From Limnohabitans sp. (GTDB taxonomy: Bacteria > Pseudomonadota > Gammaproteobacteria > Burkholderiales > Burkholderiaceae_C), in NCBI GenBank assembly GCA_018882835.1, contig VERE01000009.1:1-64000 (forward strand): a DNA stretch of 64,000 nucleotides, read 5' to 3'. The position numbers and the translations under genes are program-made. Shown piece after piece: positions 21,356 to 29,928 of the stretch (its first letter is position 1; every line of letters begins with the position of its first letter). Under the pieces are notes generated by a model. The model worked only from the letters and a program-made list of their open reading frames with translations. It had not been told where the DNA came from and searched no databases.

Positions 21356-22557
21356 GTGCGTTGCTCCCCCTGCTCCCTGGCCAGACCCTTGGCGTCATGG
21401 GGGGCGGCCAATTGGGTCGCATGTTCGTGCAGTCCGCACAACGCATGGGCTACCGCACGGTAGTGCTCGATCCCGATGCCGATAGCCCCGCCGGACGGGT
21501 CAGCGAGACGCACCTGCAGTTCTCCTATCTGGCGCCAGAAGGCTTGCGCCAGTTGGCAGCGCTGTGCAGCGCCATCACCACTGAGTTCGAGAATGTCCCA
21601 TCGCAAGCTTTGGCCGAGTTGGCACAACATCGACCCGTCGCGCCAGGCGCTGAAGCGGTCGCTATCGCTCAAGACCGGGCACGGGAAAAAGCGCACTTTC
21701 TGAAATGTGGCGTTCCCGTTGCACCCCACCAAGTGATTTCAAATGCCGAGCAAATGGCCAGCGTTCCTGCTTCGCTGTTCCCTGGCATCTTGAAAACCAC
21801 TCGGCTTGGCTACGATGGCAAAGGCCAAATCCGGGTATCGCATGCCAGCGACTTGCCGGCGGCATGGCAAACGCTTCAAGGCAACGCCACAACGCCTGTG
21901 ACTTGCGTGCTTGAAAAAATGTTGCCCCTCGCGGCAGAGTGCTCTGTCATCGTGGCACGCGGCGCCGATGGCCAGCAAGTCCACCTGCCGATTCAGCGCA
22001 ATTTGCACCGCGAAGGCATTCTGGCCCTCACCGAGGTTTTCCCGGGTGGCATCGATGCCATCTTCAGCCAGCAAGCCATTGCCGCAGCCCAGGCCGTGGC
22101 AGCGGGCTTGGACTATGTTGGCGTGTTGTGCGTCGAATTTTTCTTGCTCGCGCCCGGCCCTGACCGAGACGCCTTGGGCCCGCTGGTGGTGAATGAAATG
22201 GCGCCCCGCCCGCACAACAGTGGCCACTACAGCCAGGACGCTTGCGATGTGTCGCAGTTTGAGTTGCAGGTGCGTTGCATGGCGGGCTTGCCATTGACAG
22301 CCCCGCGCCAGCACAGTCCGGCTTTGATGCTGAATCTTTTGGGGGATTTGTGGTTTCGACACGCTGAAGGCGCACCCACAGAGCCCCCTTGGCAGCGCGT
22401 GCTCGCATTGCCCGGGACACACCTGCATCTTTATGGCAAAAGCTCGGCGCGCCGCGGTCGCAAAATGGGTCATTTGAATGTCACCGGCGCCAGCCCCGAA
22501 GCGGTTCGCGCGACAGCGCTGCAAGCCGCAGGCCTGCTGGGCATCGCCCCCTTTTAA
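21352..22557 (+). CDS. purK: 5-(carboxyamino)imidazole ribonucleotide synthase
   Basis: [40 protein letters not shown]; overlaps purE stop. Confidence 0.97.
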   Translation: MSALLPLLPGQTLGVMGGGQLGRMFVQSAQRMGYRTVVLDPDADSPAGRVSETHLQFSYLAPEGLRQLAALCSAITTEFENVPSQALAELAQHRPVAPGAEAVAIAQDRAREKAHFLKCGVPVAPHQVISNAEQMASVPASLFPGILKTTRLGYDGKGQIRVSHASDLPAAWQTLQGNATTPVTCVLEKMLPLAAECSVIVARGADGQQVHLPIQRNLHREGILALTEVFPGGIDAIFSQQAIAAAQAVAAGLDYVGVLCVEFFLLAPGPDRDALGPLVVNEMAPRPHNSGHYSQDACDVSQFELQVRCMAGLPLTAPRQHSPALMLNLLGDLWFRHAEGAPTEPPWQRVLALPGTHLHLYGKSSARRGRKMGHLNVTGASPEAVRATALQAAGLLGIAPF

Positions 22558-22562
22558 ACGCC

Positions 22563-23591
22563 ATGATTCTGCCCGGCGACGCACCTGCCTCCATTGACCA
22601 AGCCGCACAAGCTTTGGCAAACGGTGAATTGGTCGGCTTTCCCACAGAGACGGTGTACGGCTTGGGTGCGGATGCCGCCAACGAAACCGCCGTGGCCAAA
22701 ATTTTTGCAGCCAAAGGTCGGCCCAGCGACCACCCTCTGATTGTTCATGTGGCCCATGCGCAGGGCGTGCATGACTTTGCCTGTGATATTCCTGAATTCG
22801 CCAGCCAGCTGATGGCTCAGTGCTGGCCCGGCCCCTTGACCTTGATCTTGCCTCGACGCGAAGGGGTTGGCATGGCCACCGCAGGTGGCCAAAACGCTAT
22901 TGGCATACGCTGCCCCAGTCACCCCGTTGCTTTGGCCTTGTTGAAGGCCGCGCGGGCTTGGGGCGTTTTGGGTGTGTCAGGCCCCAGCGCCAATCGGTTT
23001 GGCCGCGTGAGTCCCACCACAGCGCAGCATGTTGCCAGCGAGTTTGACCCTGGCTTGCTGATTTTGGATGGCGGCCCCTGCCCCGTAGGCATTGAGTCCA
23101 GCATTGTGGACTGCACACGCGAAGTGCCCGTGTTGTTGCGACCGGGGATGTTGTCACAAGCGCAGCTTTCTTTGGCCTGTGGTCAAACAGTTTTGACACA
23201 GGCAGCATATGAAGGCAACGATGCTGTGGGCTCGGCACCCCGGGCCTCCGGCATGTTGGCCTCGCACTATGCCCCGAATGCCAAAGTTCGATTGCTGTCC
23301 CTGCTGGCCATGCAGCAAGCAAGGCCTGGTCCGGGACTCAAGATTGGCATCTGGGCCCGGTCACCGATCAGCCAGCTGCCCCAAGGTGCTTTCGTCCGCG
23401 TCATGCCAAACGACCCTCAGCCTTGTGCCCGTACATTGTTTGCCCAATTGCGTGAATTTGAAGCCCTCGGGGTTGCAGAAATCTGGGTTGAGCCCCCGCC
23501 CATGACGGCCGAATGGGATGGTATCCGCGACCGTTTGGCACGCGCCGCTGTGCCAACACAGGCACAAGCGGACACAAGCTCGTTAAACTAG
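22563..23591 (+). CDS. L-threonylcarbamoyladenylate synthase (Sua5/TsaC family)
   Basis: GELVGFPTETVYGLGADA; KGRPSDHPLIVHV; SGPSANRFGRVSPTTAQHV; C-terminal Sua5-like extension. Confidence 0.95.
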   Translation: MILPGDAPASIDQAAQALANGELVGFPTETVYGLGADAANETAVAKIFAAKGRPSDHPLIVHVAHAQGVHDFACDIPEFASQLMAQCWPGPLTLILPRREGVGMATAGGQNAIGIRCPSHPVALALLKAARAWGVLGVSGPSANRFGRVSPTTAQHVASEFDPGLLILDGGPCPVGIESSIVDCTREVPVLLRPGMLSQAQLSLACGQTVLTQAAYEGNDAVGSAPRASGMLASHYAPNAKVRLLSLLAMQQARPGPGLKIGIWARSPISQLPQGAFVRVMPNDPQPCARTLFAQLREFEALGVAEIWVEPPPMTAEWDGIRDRLARAAVPTQAQADTSSLN

Positions 23592-23612
23592 TCAGAATTG
23601 TTGGAGATAACG

Positions 23613-24599
23613 ATGGGCAAGAAAATTTGGTGTCAGTGGGCTCAACGCGTGTCCTTGGCCACGGCATTCACACTGTTGGCAGCTTGCGGTTCAAGTTCCA
23701 AATACGACGAATTCATCCCCACTCGCATCATCTCGGCCGGCGATCAACTGAGTTATCTTGGCAATGGCACGCTCACGCCAGCTTACAGTGATCGGTTCAC
23801 CGTGAACAACTTGGCCGGCGGCACGACCACCAACAACTGGGTCTTGCAATTGGCCGCCAGCTATGGTCTGAGCACCGACCTGAGCGCCGCAAACCCGGCC
23901 GTGGTGGGGACCGCAGACCCCGTCTCCAACAAGGTGTCGAACCTCGAAGCCCGAATCGCAACAGTCACGCCTCGCAGTGGTGACATGCTGGTGGTGAACG
24001 GTGGGATGGCAGACATCATTGCCTTGGCGGAAGCCGTCGCAACGGGCGCCAAGACAAGCGCGCAAGCACTTTCAGAGATTGCGACAGCCGGGTCGGATTT
24101 GCAAGCGATCTTGTTACGGCAACTCAGCCATTACAAGAACATTTTGGTCATCAACGCCTATGACCTCAAAGAGAGCCCCTATGCGCGCACCCGTGATCTC
24201 ACAGCTGCTTCACCTGCCATCTCTCAATCATCTTTCCAACAGCTTTTGCATGACATGACCCGTGCTTTCAATACGGCCTTGATCCGTAACGCAGGCACTT
24301 TCACCAGCGGCTCTGGTATTCGTTTGTTTGATGCTGAAACCTTGTTCTTGAACGCCAACCTCTACAACGTTGGCATCACCGCCAGCGGTCTCAGTACGGG
24401 CACCTGCGCCAGTTTTGCGACGTCCACGGGGACAGACAACAACAGCAGTCGCGTCGCTTGTACAACGTCTGCTGCTGCTTTAGTAAATACAAGTTACGAC
24501 ACGAATCTTTATGCAGATACCAAATTTCCAACCCCTGCAGCCCATCGATTTTTAGGTTCACAGGCTTACGCTTTCTTGCGAAGTGTCAAAGGTTGGTGA
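23613..24599 (+). CDS. Putative lipoprotein with degenerate SGNH/GDSL-hydrolase-like fold
   Basis: Lipobox LLAAC; GDQLSYLG in place of GDSLS; VNGGMADI in place of GGND; C-terminal FPTPAAHRFLG resembling the HPTxxAH region. Confidence 0.6.
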   Translation: MGKKIWCQWAQRVSLATAFTLLAACGSSSKYDEFIPTRIISAGDQLSYLGNGTLTPAYSDRFTVNNLAGGTTTNNWVLQLAASYGLSTDLSAANPAVVGTADPVSNKVSNLEARIATVTPRSGDMLVVNGGMADIIALAEAVATGAKTSAQALSEIATAGSDLQAILLRQLSHYKNILVINAYDLKESPYARTRDLTAASPAISQSSFQQLLHDMTRAFNTALIRNAGTFTSGSGIRLFDAETLFLNANLYNVGITASGLSTGTCASFATSTGTDNNSSRVACTTSAAALVNTSYDTNLYADTKFPTPAAHRFLGSQAYAFLRSVKGW

Positions 24600-24650
24600 G
24601 CGATCTATCCCGGGAAACCTGAGGCGCAACAGCTCATCTCCCTGGGATCA

Positions 24651-26075
24651 TCACCGCCCCGCCCAATCCATCAATGCATCCAAAACAGGCCTCCCCGCAG
24701 AAGCCTGCGGGTGATTGACGATGGCCACCAACACCCAACGTTGACCATCCTGCCCGACCACATAGCCCGCCACACCGATCACGTCCCGCAAGCTGCCCGT
24801 TTTCAAATGTGCACGGCTTTGAGTCTGACTGCGCCGCAAGGTACCGTCCTGACCGGCTACCGGCAAAGAGGCCATCAGGTCGGGCATGACGGGAGAGCGC
24901 CACATCACTTGCAGCAAGCGCGCCAGTGCAGCTGGCGTGATGCGCTCCTCTCGGCTGAGTCCTGAACCATTGTCCAAAACCGGAGGGGCCATGGCCACGC
25001 GCTCACGCCACCAGCGGTTCACAATGTCTTGCGAGCTGCCCTGCCTGCCCAGGCCTTGTTGTTGCAGGCTGAGGGTCAGAAAAAGCTGCTGCGCCATCAC
25101 GTTGTTGCTGTATTTGTTGATGTCCCGCACCACCTCGGCCAGCGGTGCCGACTCATGCCAGAAAACCGGTTTGAGTTGGGTCGGAACCACGCCATCGCGC
25201 ACAACGCCGCGCAACTGACCGCCCATTTGCTGCCACATGCCCAAGATCGCACGCGGCGCAAATTGGGTCGGGTCAGCATAGGCCACTGGCCAGAGCTTTT
25301 CACCACATGATGCCGGATAAGCCCCGCTGAATCGCGGCTTCAGAGGGTCAGAAAAGTCTGCCTTGACCGCACTGCGGTAGTCACCACACTCGCCTGGGGT
25401 CAAGGGCAATTGGGAGGGAAATTGAACACCCGACAATGGCGGCTCCGTGTGAATCCGAACCTCTTGGGCGAAGCGATCAGGCACCCAGTGAATGAGCAGC
25501 GACTTGAAATTGATCAGCAAAGCATCCGGCGTCGCGTTGTAGGGCCGCAAGGGCTCACCGTCAAAGCTGCCTGGGTCACGCCATGGAACCTCAAAAGCAG
25601 AGCGGTCCAGAACGATGTCACCTTCAATGCGTTGAATGCCCAGGCCTTGCACCCGGCGCATGAGTTGCCACAATTTCTCCACGCCCAAACGGGGGTCGCC
25701 CTGGCCGCGCAGGTACAGGTTGCCCTGCAAGACCCCGTCACGTACCACCCCCTCCACATACACAGGCGTGCGCCATGTGAACGAGGGGCCCAACAGTTCC
25801 AAGGCCGCACTGGTGGTGACCAACTTCATCAAGGAGGCCGGGTTCACGCTCACATCGGCGCGGTGGCTCAAGCGAGGAGGGGGCGGGTTCTTGCCTCGGC
25901 TTGCTTCTTCTACGGGAAGCACCTGCACGCTCAAAGCCTCGCGCGGCAACTTGCTGCGCGCCAGCGCAGCCGAAACCTCCGCAGGCAACTCGCCTGCCGG
26001 TGCAGCCCACGCCAAGCCACACCCATGCCACAACAGATAAAGCCCTAAAAAGAGGTAATGGCGCGCAGCGGACAT
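24651..26075 (-). CDS. dacB: D-alanyl-D-alanine carboxypeptidase/endopeptidase (PBP4-type)
   Basis: VNPASLMKLVTTSAALELLGPSFTWRT (SxxK); YSNNVMAQQLF; HLKTGSLRDVIGVAGYV (KTG); N-terminal signal peptide. Confidence 0.94.
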   Translation of the reverse strand: MSAARHYLFLGLYLLWHGCGLAWAAPAGELPAEVSAALARSKLPREALSVQVLPVEEASRGKNPPPPRLSHRADVSVNPASLMKLVTTSAALELLGPSFTWRTPVYVEGVVRDGVLQGNLYLRGQGDPRLGVEKLWQLMRRVQGLGIQRIEGDIVLDRSAFEVPWRDPGSFDGEPLRPYNATPDALLINFKSLLIHWVPDRFAQEVRIHTEPPLSGVQFPSQLPLTPGECGDYRSAVKADFSDPLKPRFSGAYPASCGEKLWPVAYADPTQFAPRAILGMWQQMGGQLRGVVRDGVVPTQLKPVFWHESAPLAEVVRDINKYSNNVMAQQLFLTLSLQQQGLGRQGSSQDIVNRWWRERVAMAPPVLDNGSGLSREERITPAALARLLQVMWRSPVMPDLMASLPVAGQDGTLRRSQTQSRAHLKTGSLRDVIGVAGYVVGQDGQRWVLVAIVNHPQASAGRPVLDALMDWAGR

Positions 26076-26104
26076 GCCCAGATTATCCGGATAATCTGGG
26101 CATG
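26073..26104. promoter_or_regulatory. Perfect 32-bp palindrome containing both divergent start codons
   Basis: CATGCCCAGATTATCCGGATAATCTGGGCATG, self reverse-complementary across all 32 bp. Confidence 0.85.
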
Positions 26105-26851
26105 CGCCAGACGAGCCCCTCAGCCGTGGCCAGCCTGAACTGGTTGGCCTTCGACACCAGCACCGACGTTTTGTCGGTGGCGGTGCAACGGGGTGCGCAA
26201 ATTTGGCACAGCCATGGACCGGGTGGGGCTCAGGCCTCGGCCACCTTGATCCCCACCGCCCTCGCGTTGCTGACGCAGGCTGGCTTGTCCTGTCAGGCGT
26301 TGAACGCCATTGTGTTTGGCCGCGGTCCGGGCTCTTTCACAGGCTTACGTACGGCATGTGCCGTCGCCCAGGGCCTGGCACATGGGGCCCAAGTGCCCGT
26401 GATGGCGCTGGACACCTTGTTGGCTATCGCGCAAGCCCATCAGCCAGCACCGGGTCAATCGGTGCGGGTGCTGGCCGTGCTGGATGCCCGCATGGGCCAA
26501 CTCTATGCCGCCGCTTACCACTGGCAAGACAACCAATGGCACACCGATCAACCGCCAGGCTTGTACGACCCCGACGACCTTCGACTGCCAGACAGTTGGC
26601 GTGACGACCCCTCGGTGGTGTTGGCGGGCAGCCCCGTGCCTGAACATGCCCAGGCCTTGAGCGTCGCACTTCAGCGACCTTGGCTGTGCCAGGCAACTTC
26701 ACCTTCCGCACTCAATTTGATAGCGCTGGCCCCTGCCGCATGGGCGGCGGGCATGGCCATGCCCGCGCAAGAAGCCTTGCCTTTGTATTTGCGCGACAAG
26801 GTGGCCCAGACCACGGCGGAGCGCGCCGCACTGCAAGATGCCAAAGCTTGA
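26102..26851 (+). CDS. tsaB: tRNA threonylcarbamoyladenosine biosynthesis protein TsaB
   Basis: LAFDTSTDVLSVAVQRG; FGRGPGSFTGLRTACAVAQGLAHG; followed by rimI. Confidence 0.95.
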   Translation: MRQTSPSAVASLNWLAFDTSTDVLSVAVQRGAQIWHSHGPGGAQASATLIPTALALLTQAGLSCQALNAIVFGRGPGSFTGLRTACAVAQGLAHGAQVPVMALDTLLAIAQAHQPAPGQSVRVLAVLDARMGQLYAAAYHWQDNQWHTDQPPGLYDPDDLRLPDSWRDDPSVVLAGSPVPEHAQALSVALQRPWLCQATSPSALNLIALAPAAWAAGMAMPAQEALPLYLRDKVAQTTAERAALQDAKA

Positions 26852-27320
26852 GCCCTTGTCCGGTACACCGGCCCTAGAGGCGCGGTTTGAGGCTTTGACA
26901 GAAAACCAGGTCGAGGCCTGGCTGGACATTGAAAAAGGTGCTTACTCACATCCTTGGACGCGAAAAAATTTTTTGGACTCCCTTACATCTGGCTACAACT
27001 GCCAGGGCTTGTGGGGCGGCGATGAGTTGATCGGCTATTTCGTGGCCATGCTGGGGGTGGAGGAAACCCACTTGCTGAATTTGACGGTGGCGCCGAGCCA
27101 CCAAGGCCAAGGCTGGGCCAAGCTGATGTTGGAGGCGCTGGCGCTTTGGTCTCGGGGCAAAGGCGCCCACTGGCTCTGGCTGGAGGTGCGGGCCAGCAAC
27201 GCCCGGGCCTTGTCGGTGTATGCTGCCCATGGTTTCCGAAGAGTCGGCGACCGCAAAAACTATTACCCCTTGGCCACCGGCAAACGCGAGGATGCCATTG
27301 TGATGAGCCTGCCCCTATGA
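26838..27320 (+). CDS. rimI: Ribosomal-protein-alanine N-acetyltransferase
   Basis: GNAT: LLNLTVAPSHQGQGWAKLMLEAL; LEVRASNARALSVYAAHGFRRVGDRKNYYP. Confidence 0.93.
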   Translation: MPKLEPLSGTPALEARFEALTENQVEAWLDIEKGAYSHPWTRKNFLDSLTSGYNCQGLWGGDELIGYFVAMLGVEETHLLNLTVAPSHQGQGWAKLMLEALALWSRGKGAHWLWLEVRASNARALSVYAAHGFRRVGDRKNYYPLATGKREDAIVMSLPL

Positions 27321-28165
27321 CCTTGCTGCTGGACCCCCGTCAACGCGCCATGCTGGCCGAGATGGGCGTGCGCACCGATTTTTTGCCAGCAGCATCCAGT
27401 GACGTTCCCGCTGCAGGTGCCTCCGCCGAAGTGGCCCCAGCCAAGGTTCATCGGTCTGAGACCCGGCACCAGCCGGCAACGCCACAAGCACCCAGCAGTC
27501 CCTCGGCGCACCCCCTGGCCAGCCTGGCCGCGAGCGCTGTAAGCGAAATGGATTGGGACGCGTTAGCGCAGTCGGTGCGCGAATGCCAAGCCTGCGGACT
27601 GTGCAAAACCCGCAAGAACACGGTGTTTGGCGTGGGCGCCCCTGCTGCAGGCCCGGGCCTGGCGCCGCGCGCAGATTGGCTGATTGTGGGCGAGGCTCCT
27701 GGCGAAAACGAAGACCTTCAAGGGGAACCCTTTGTGGGCCAGGCCGGGCGCTTGCTGGACAACATGCTCAAGGCGCTGGGCCTGTCTCGGCAGGCCCAGG
27801 GCGCCCCGGAGGCTTCGGTCTACATTTTGAACGTTCTCAAATGTCGACCCCCTGGCAACCGCAATCCGCAACCCGAAGAGCTCCTTCAATGCGCGCCCTT
27901 CCTAGAGCGACAGGTGGCCTTGTTACAGCCCAAAATCATTGTGGCCATGGGGCGTTTTGCGATGCAGTCCTTGCTGAAAGATACCGTGCCACAGGTGGAA
28001 AGCATGCCACTGGGCAAGCTGCGCGGCCAAATCTACAGCTATCGGGGTATCCCCGTTGTCGTGACTTACCACCCCGCTTACCTGTTGCGCAGCCTGGCGG
28101 AAAAAGCCAAGGCCTGGGCAGACCTATGCCTTGCCCTCAGCCGTGCGCGTCGGCCACAAGACTGA
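27317..28165 (+). CDS. Uracil-DNA glycosylase, Fe-S type (family 4-like)
   Basis: CQACGLCKTRKNTVFGVG; LIVGEAPGENEDLQGEPFVGQAGRLLDNML; VLKCRPPGNRNPQPEE; TYHPAYLLR. Confidence 0.93.
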   Translation: MTLLLDPRQRAMLAEMGVRTDFLPAASSDVPAAGASAEVAPAKVHRSETRHQPATPQAPSSPSAHPLASLAASAVSEMDWDALAQSVRECQACGLCKTRKNTVFGVGAPAAGPGLAPRADWLIVGEAPGENEDLQGEPFVGQAGRLLDNMLKALGLSRQAQGAPEASVYILNVLKCRPPGNRNPQPEELLQCAPFLERQVALLQPKIIVAMGRFAMQSLLKDTVPQVESMPLGKLRGQIYSYRGIPVVVTYHPAYLLRSLAEKAKAWADLCLALSRARRPQD

Positions 28166-29017
28166 GGCAATCGCCACCACGATCAGCGCTACGGCGGCCC
28201 AGTCTTGCCAGTGCAATTTTTCCTGCAGCCACCAGGCGCCACTGAAAACCCCCAAAATCGGAATGAACATCACACTGAGGGTGGAGGCCACCGGTGGCAG
28301 ATGGCGTGCCAAGGAAAGCCAGGCCGCTTGTGAAAACACGAACACGCCAAAGGCGTTGTAAAGAATGGCGCCCATCTGTGGGGTGCTGGGCATTTTCCAG
28401 CGGCTGGTCTCAAAGGCCAGCGCAAACAAGGCCATGAACACCAGCGTGAACGTCACCATCCAAAAGGCAATGGTCAGGGTCGGCACGGTCATGCGGGTGC
28501 GGCGCATCAACTGTGTGCCGTAGGCCCAGGCCACGGCAGCGAGCAAGGCCAGCAAAACCCCCAAGGGTTTGCCGCTGAGGTGGGTGAACTCATGCCACAA
28601 CAACAAAAAAACACCCAGCGCGGCGGCAGCCACCCCCATCCAGGCTCTGGCCGACAGCGCCGATTGAAACAACCAGACCCCGAGCAGCGCCGAAAAGATG
28701 GGCATGGTGTAACCCAGGATGGCGGCGCGCCCGCTGGACAAGTCTTGCAAGGCAATGATGATGGTCACATGCCAGACCAGCATGTTGTAAAAGGACAGCC
28801 AGGCCAGCTCACGCCATTCGCCACGCGGAACGCGGAAAGGGATTTTTTTCAGATACAGCAGCAGGGCCAGAAACGGCAGGCCCAGCGCCATGCACAGGGT
28901 TCGAAAGGTCAAAGGCGGAAAACCGGTCACGCCCAACTTCATGACGGGCCAGTTCAGCCCCCAGATCAGGGTCAGGACAACCAAAAGGAGCCACTGCTGG
29001 CGGGTCAAAGACTGCAT
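28124..29017 (-). CDS. EamA/DMT-superfamily transporter
   Basis: Ten-helix profile; LTLIWGLNWPVMKLGVTGFPPLTFRTLC. Confidence 0.9.
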   Translation of the reverse strand: MQSLTRQQWLLLVVLTLIWGLNWPVMKLGVTGFPPLTFRTLCMALGLPFLALLLYLKKIPFRVPRGEWRELAWLSFYNMLVWHVTIIIALQDLSSGRAAILGYTMPIFSALLGVWLFQSALSARAWMGVAAAALGVFLLLWHEFTHLSGKPLGVLLALLAAVAWAYGTQLMRRTRMTVPTLTIAFWMVTFTLVFMALFALAFETSRWKMPSTPQMGAILYNAFGVFVFSQAAWLSLARHLPPVASTLSVMFIPILGVFSGAWWLQEKLHWQDWAAVALIVVAIASVLWPTRTAEGKA

Positions 29018-29082
29018 GGGGCCATGTTAATGCGGATCGACTTCTCTGGCTGGCACCTGTGCGGCAGTCCTAAAATGGCGTC

Positions 29083-29928
29083 ATGACCTTTCTTGACATG
29101 CTGCGCGATGCCGGCGCGACAAACCAGTCCATGCTGTGCGTGGGGCTGGACCCGGAACCCTCCCGCTTTCCCGCCGACATGAAGGGAAACGCCAACAAGA
29201 TTTACGATTTTTGCGCGCACATCGTCGACGCCACAGCCGACTTGGTCAACGCCTTCAAGCCGCAAATAGCCTACTTTGCAGCGCACCGGGCGGAGTCGCA
29301 ACTGGAGCGGCTGATGCAGCACATTCGCCGGGTGGCGCCCCACGTGCCCATCATCCTGGACGCCAAACGCGGCGACATCGGCTCAACTGCCGAGCAATAT
29401 GCAATCGAAGCGTTTGAGCGCTACGGCGCCGATGCCGTGACCCTCTCGCCGTTCATGGGGTTTGACTCTGTTGCTCCTTACCTGAAATACCAGGGCAAAG
29501 GCGCCTTTTTGTTATGCCGCACCTCCAACCCTGGCGGCGATGATTTGCAAAACCAGCGCCTGTCCTCGGTGGCAGGCGCACCGCTTTTGTATGAACACGT
29601 CGCAGGTCTGGCGCAAGGTCCCTGGAACCTGAACGGGCAACTCGGCCTGGTGGTCGGGGCGACTTACCCTGCGGAAATTGACCGTGTGAGGGCGCTGGCC
29701 CCCACCTTGCCCTTGCTGATTCCGGGGGTTGGTGCGCAAGGTGGCGATGCCATCGCGACCGTCAAAGCGGGCTTGCGCGCCAACGGGCCCATCATCGTGA
29801 ACTCTTCACGTGCGATTCTTTATGCCGCCTCGGATACCCAGTATGCGGATGCTGCCCGGCGCGAAGCCCAAAAAACGCGCGAAGTGCTTCAGCAGGCCGC
29901 GGCACAAGCCAGCACCTTTTTGAGATAA
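29083..29928 (+). CDS. pyrF: Orotidine 5'-phosphate decarboxylase (PyrF type 2)
   Basis: [54 protein letters not shown]. Confidence 0.96.
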   Translation: MTFLDMLRDAGATNQSMLCVGLDPEPSRFPADMKGNANKIYDFCAHIVDATADLVNAFKPQIAYFAAHRAESQLERLMQHIRRVAPHVPIILDAKRGDIGSTAEQYAIEAFERYGADAVTLSPFMGFDSVAPYLKYQGKGAFLLCRTSNPGGDDLQNQRLSSVAGAPLLYEHVAGLAQGPWNLNGQLGLVVGATYPAEIDRVRALAPTLPLLIPGVGAQGGDAIATVKAGLRANGPIIVNSSRAILYAASDTQYADAARREAQKTREVLQQAAAQASTFLR

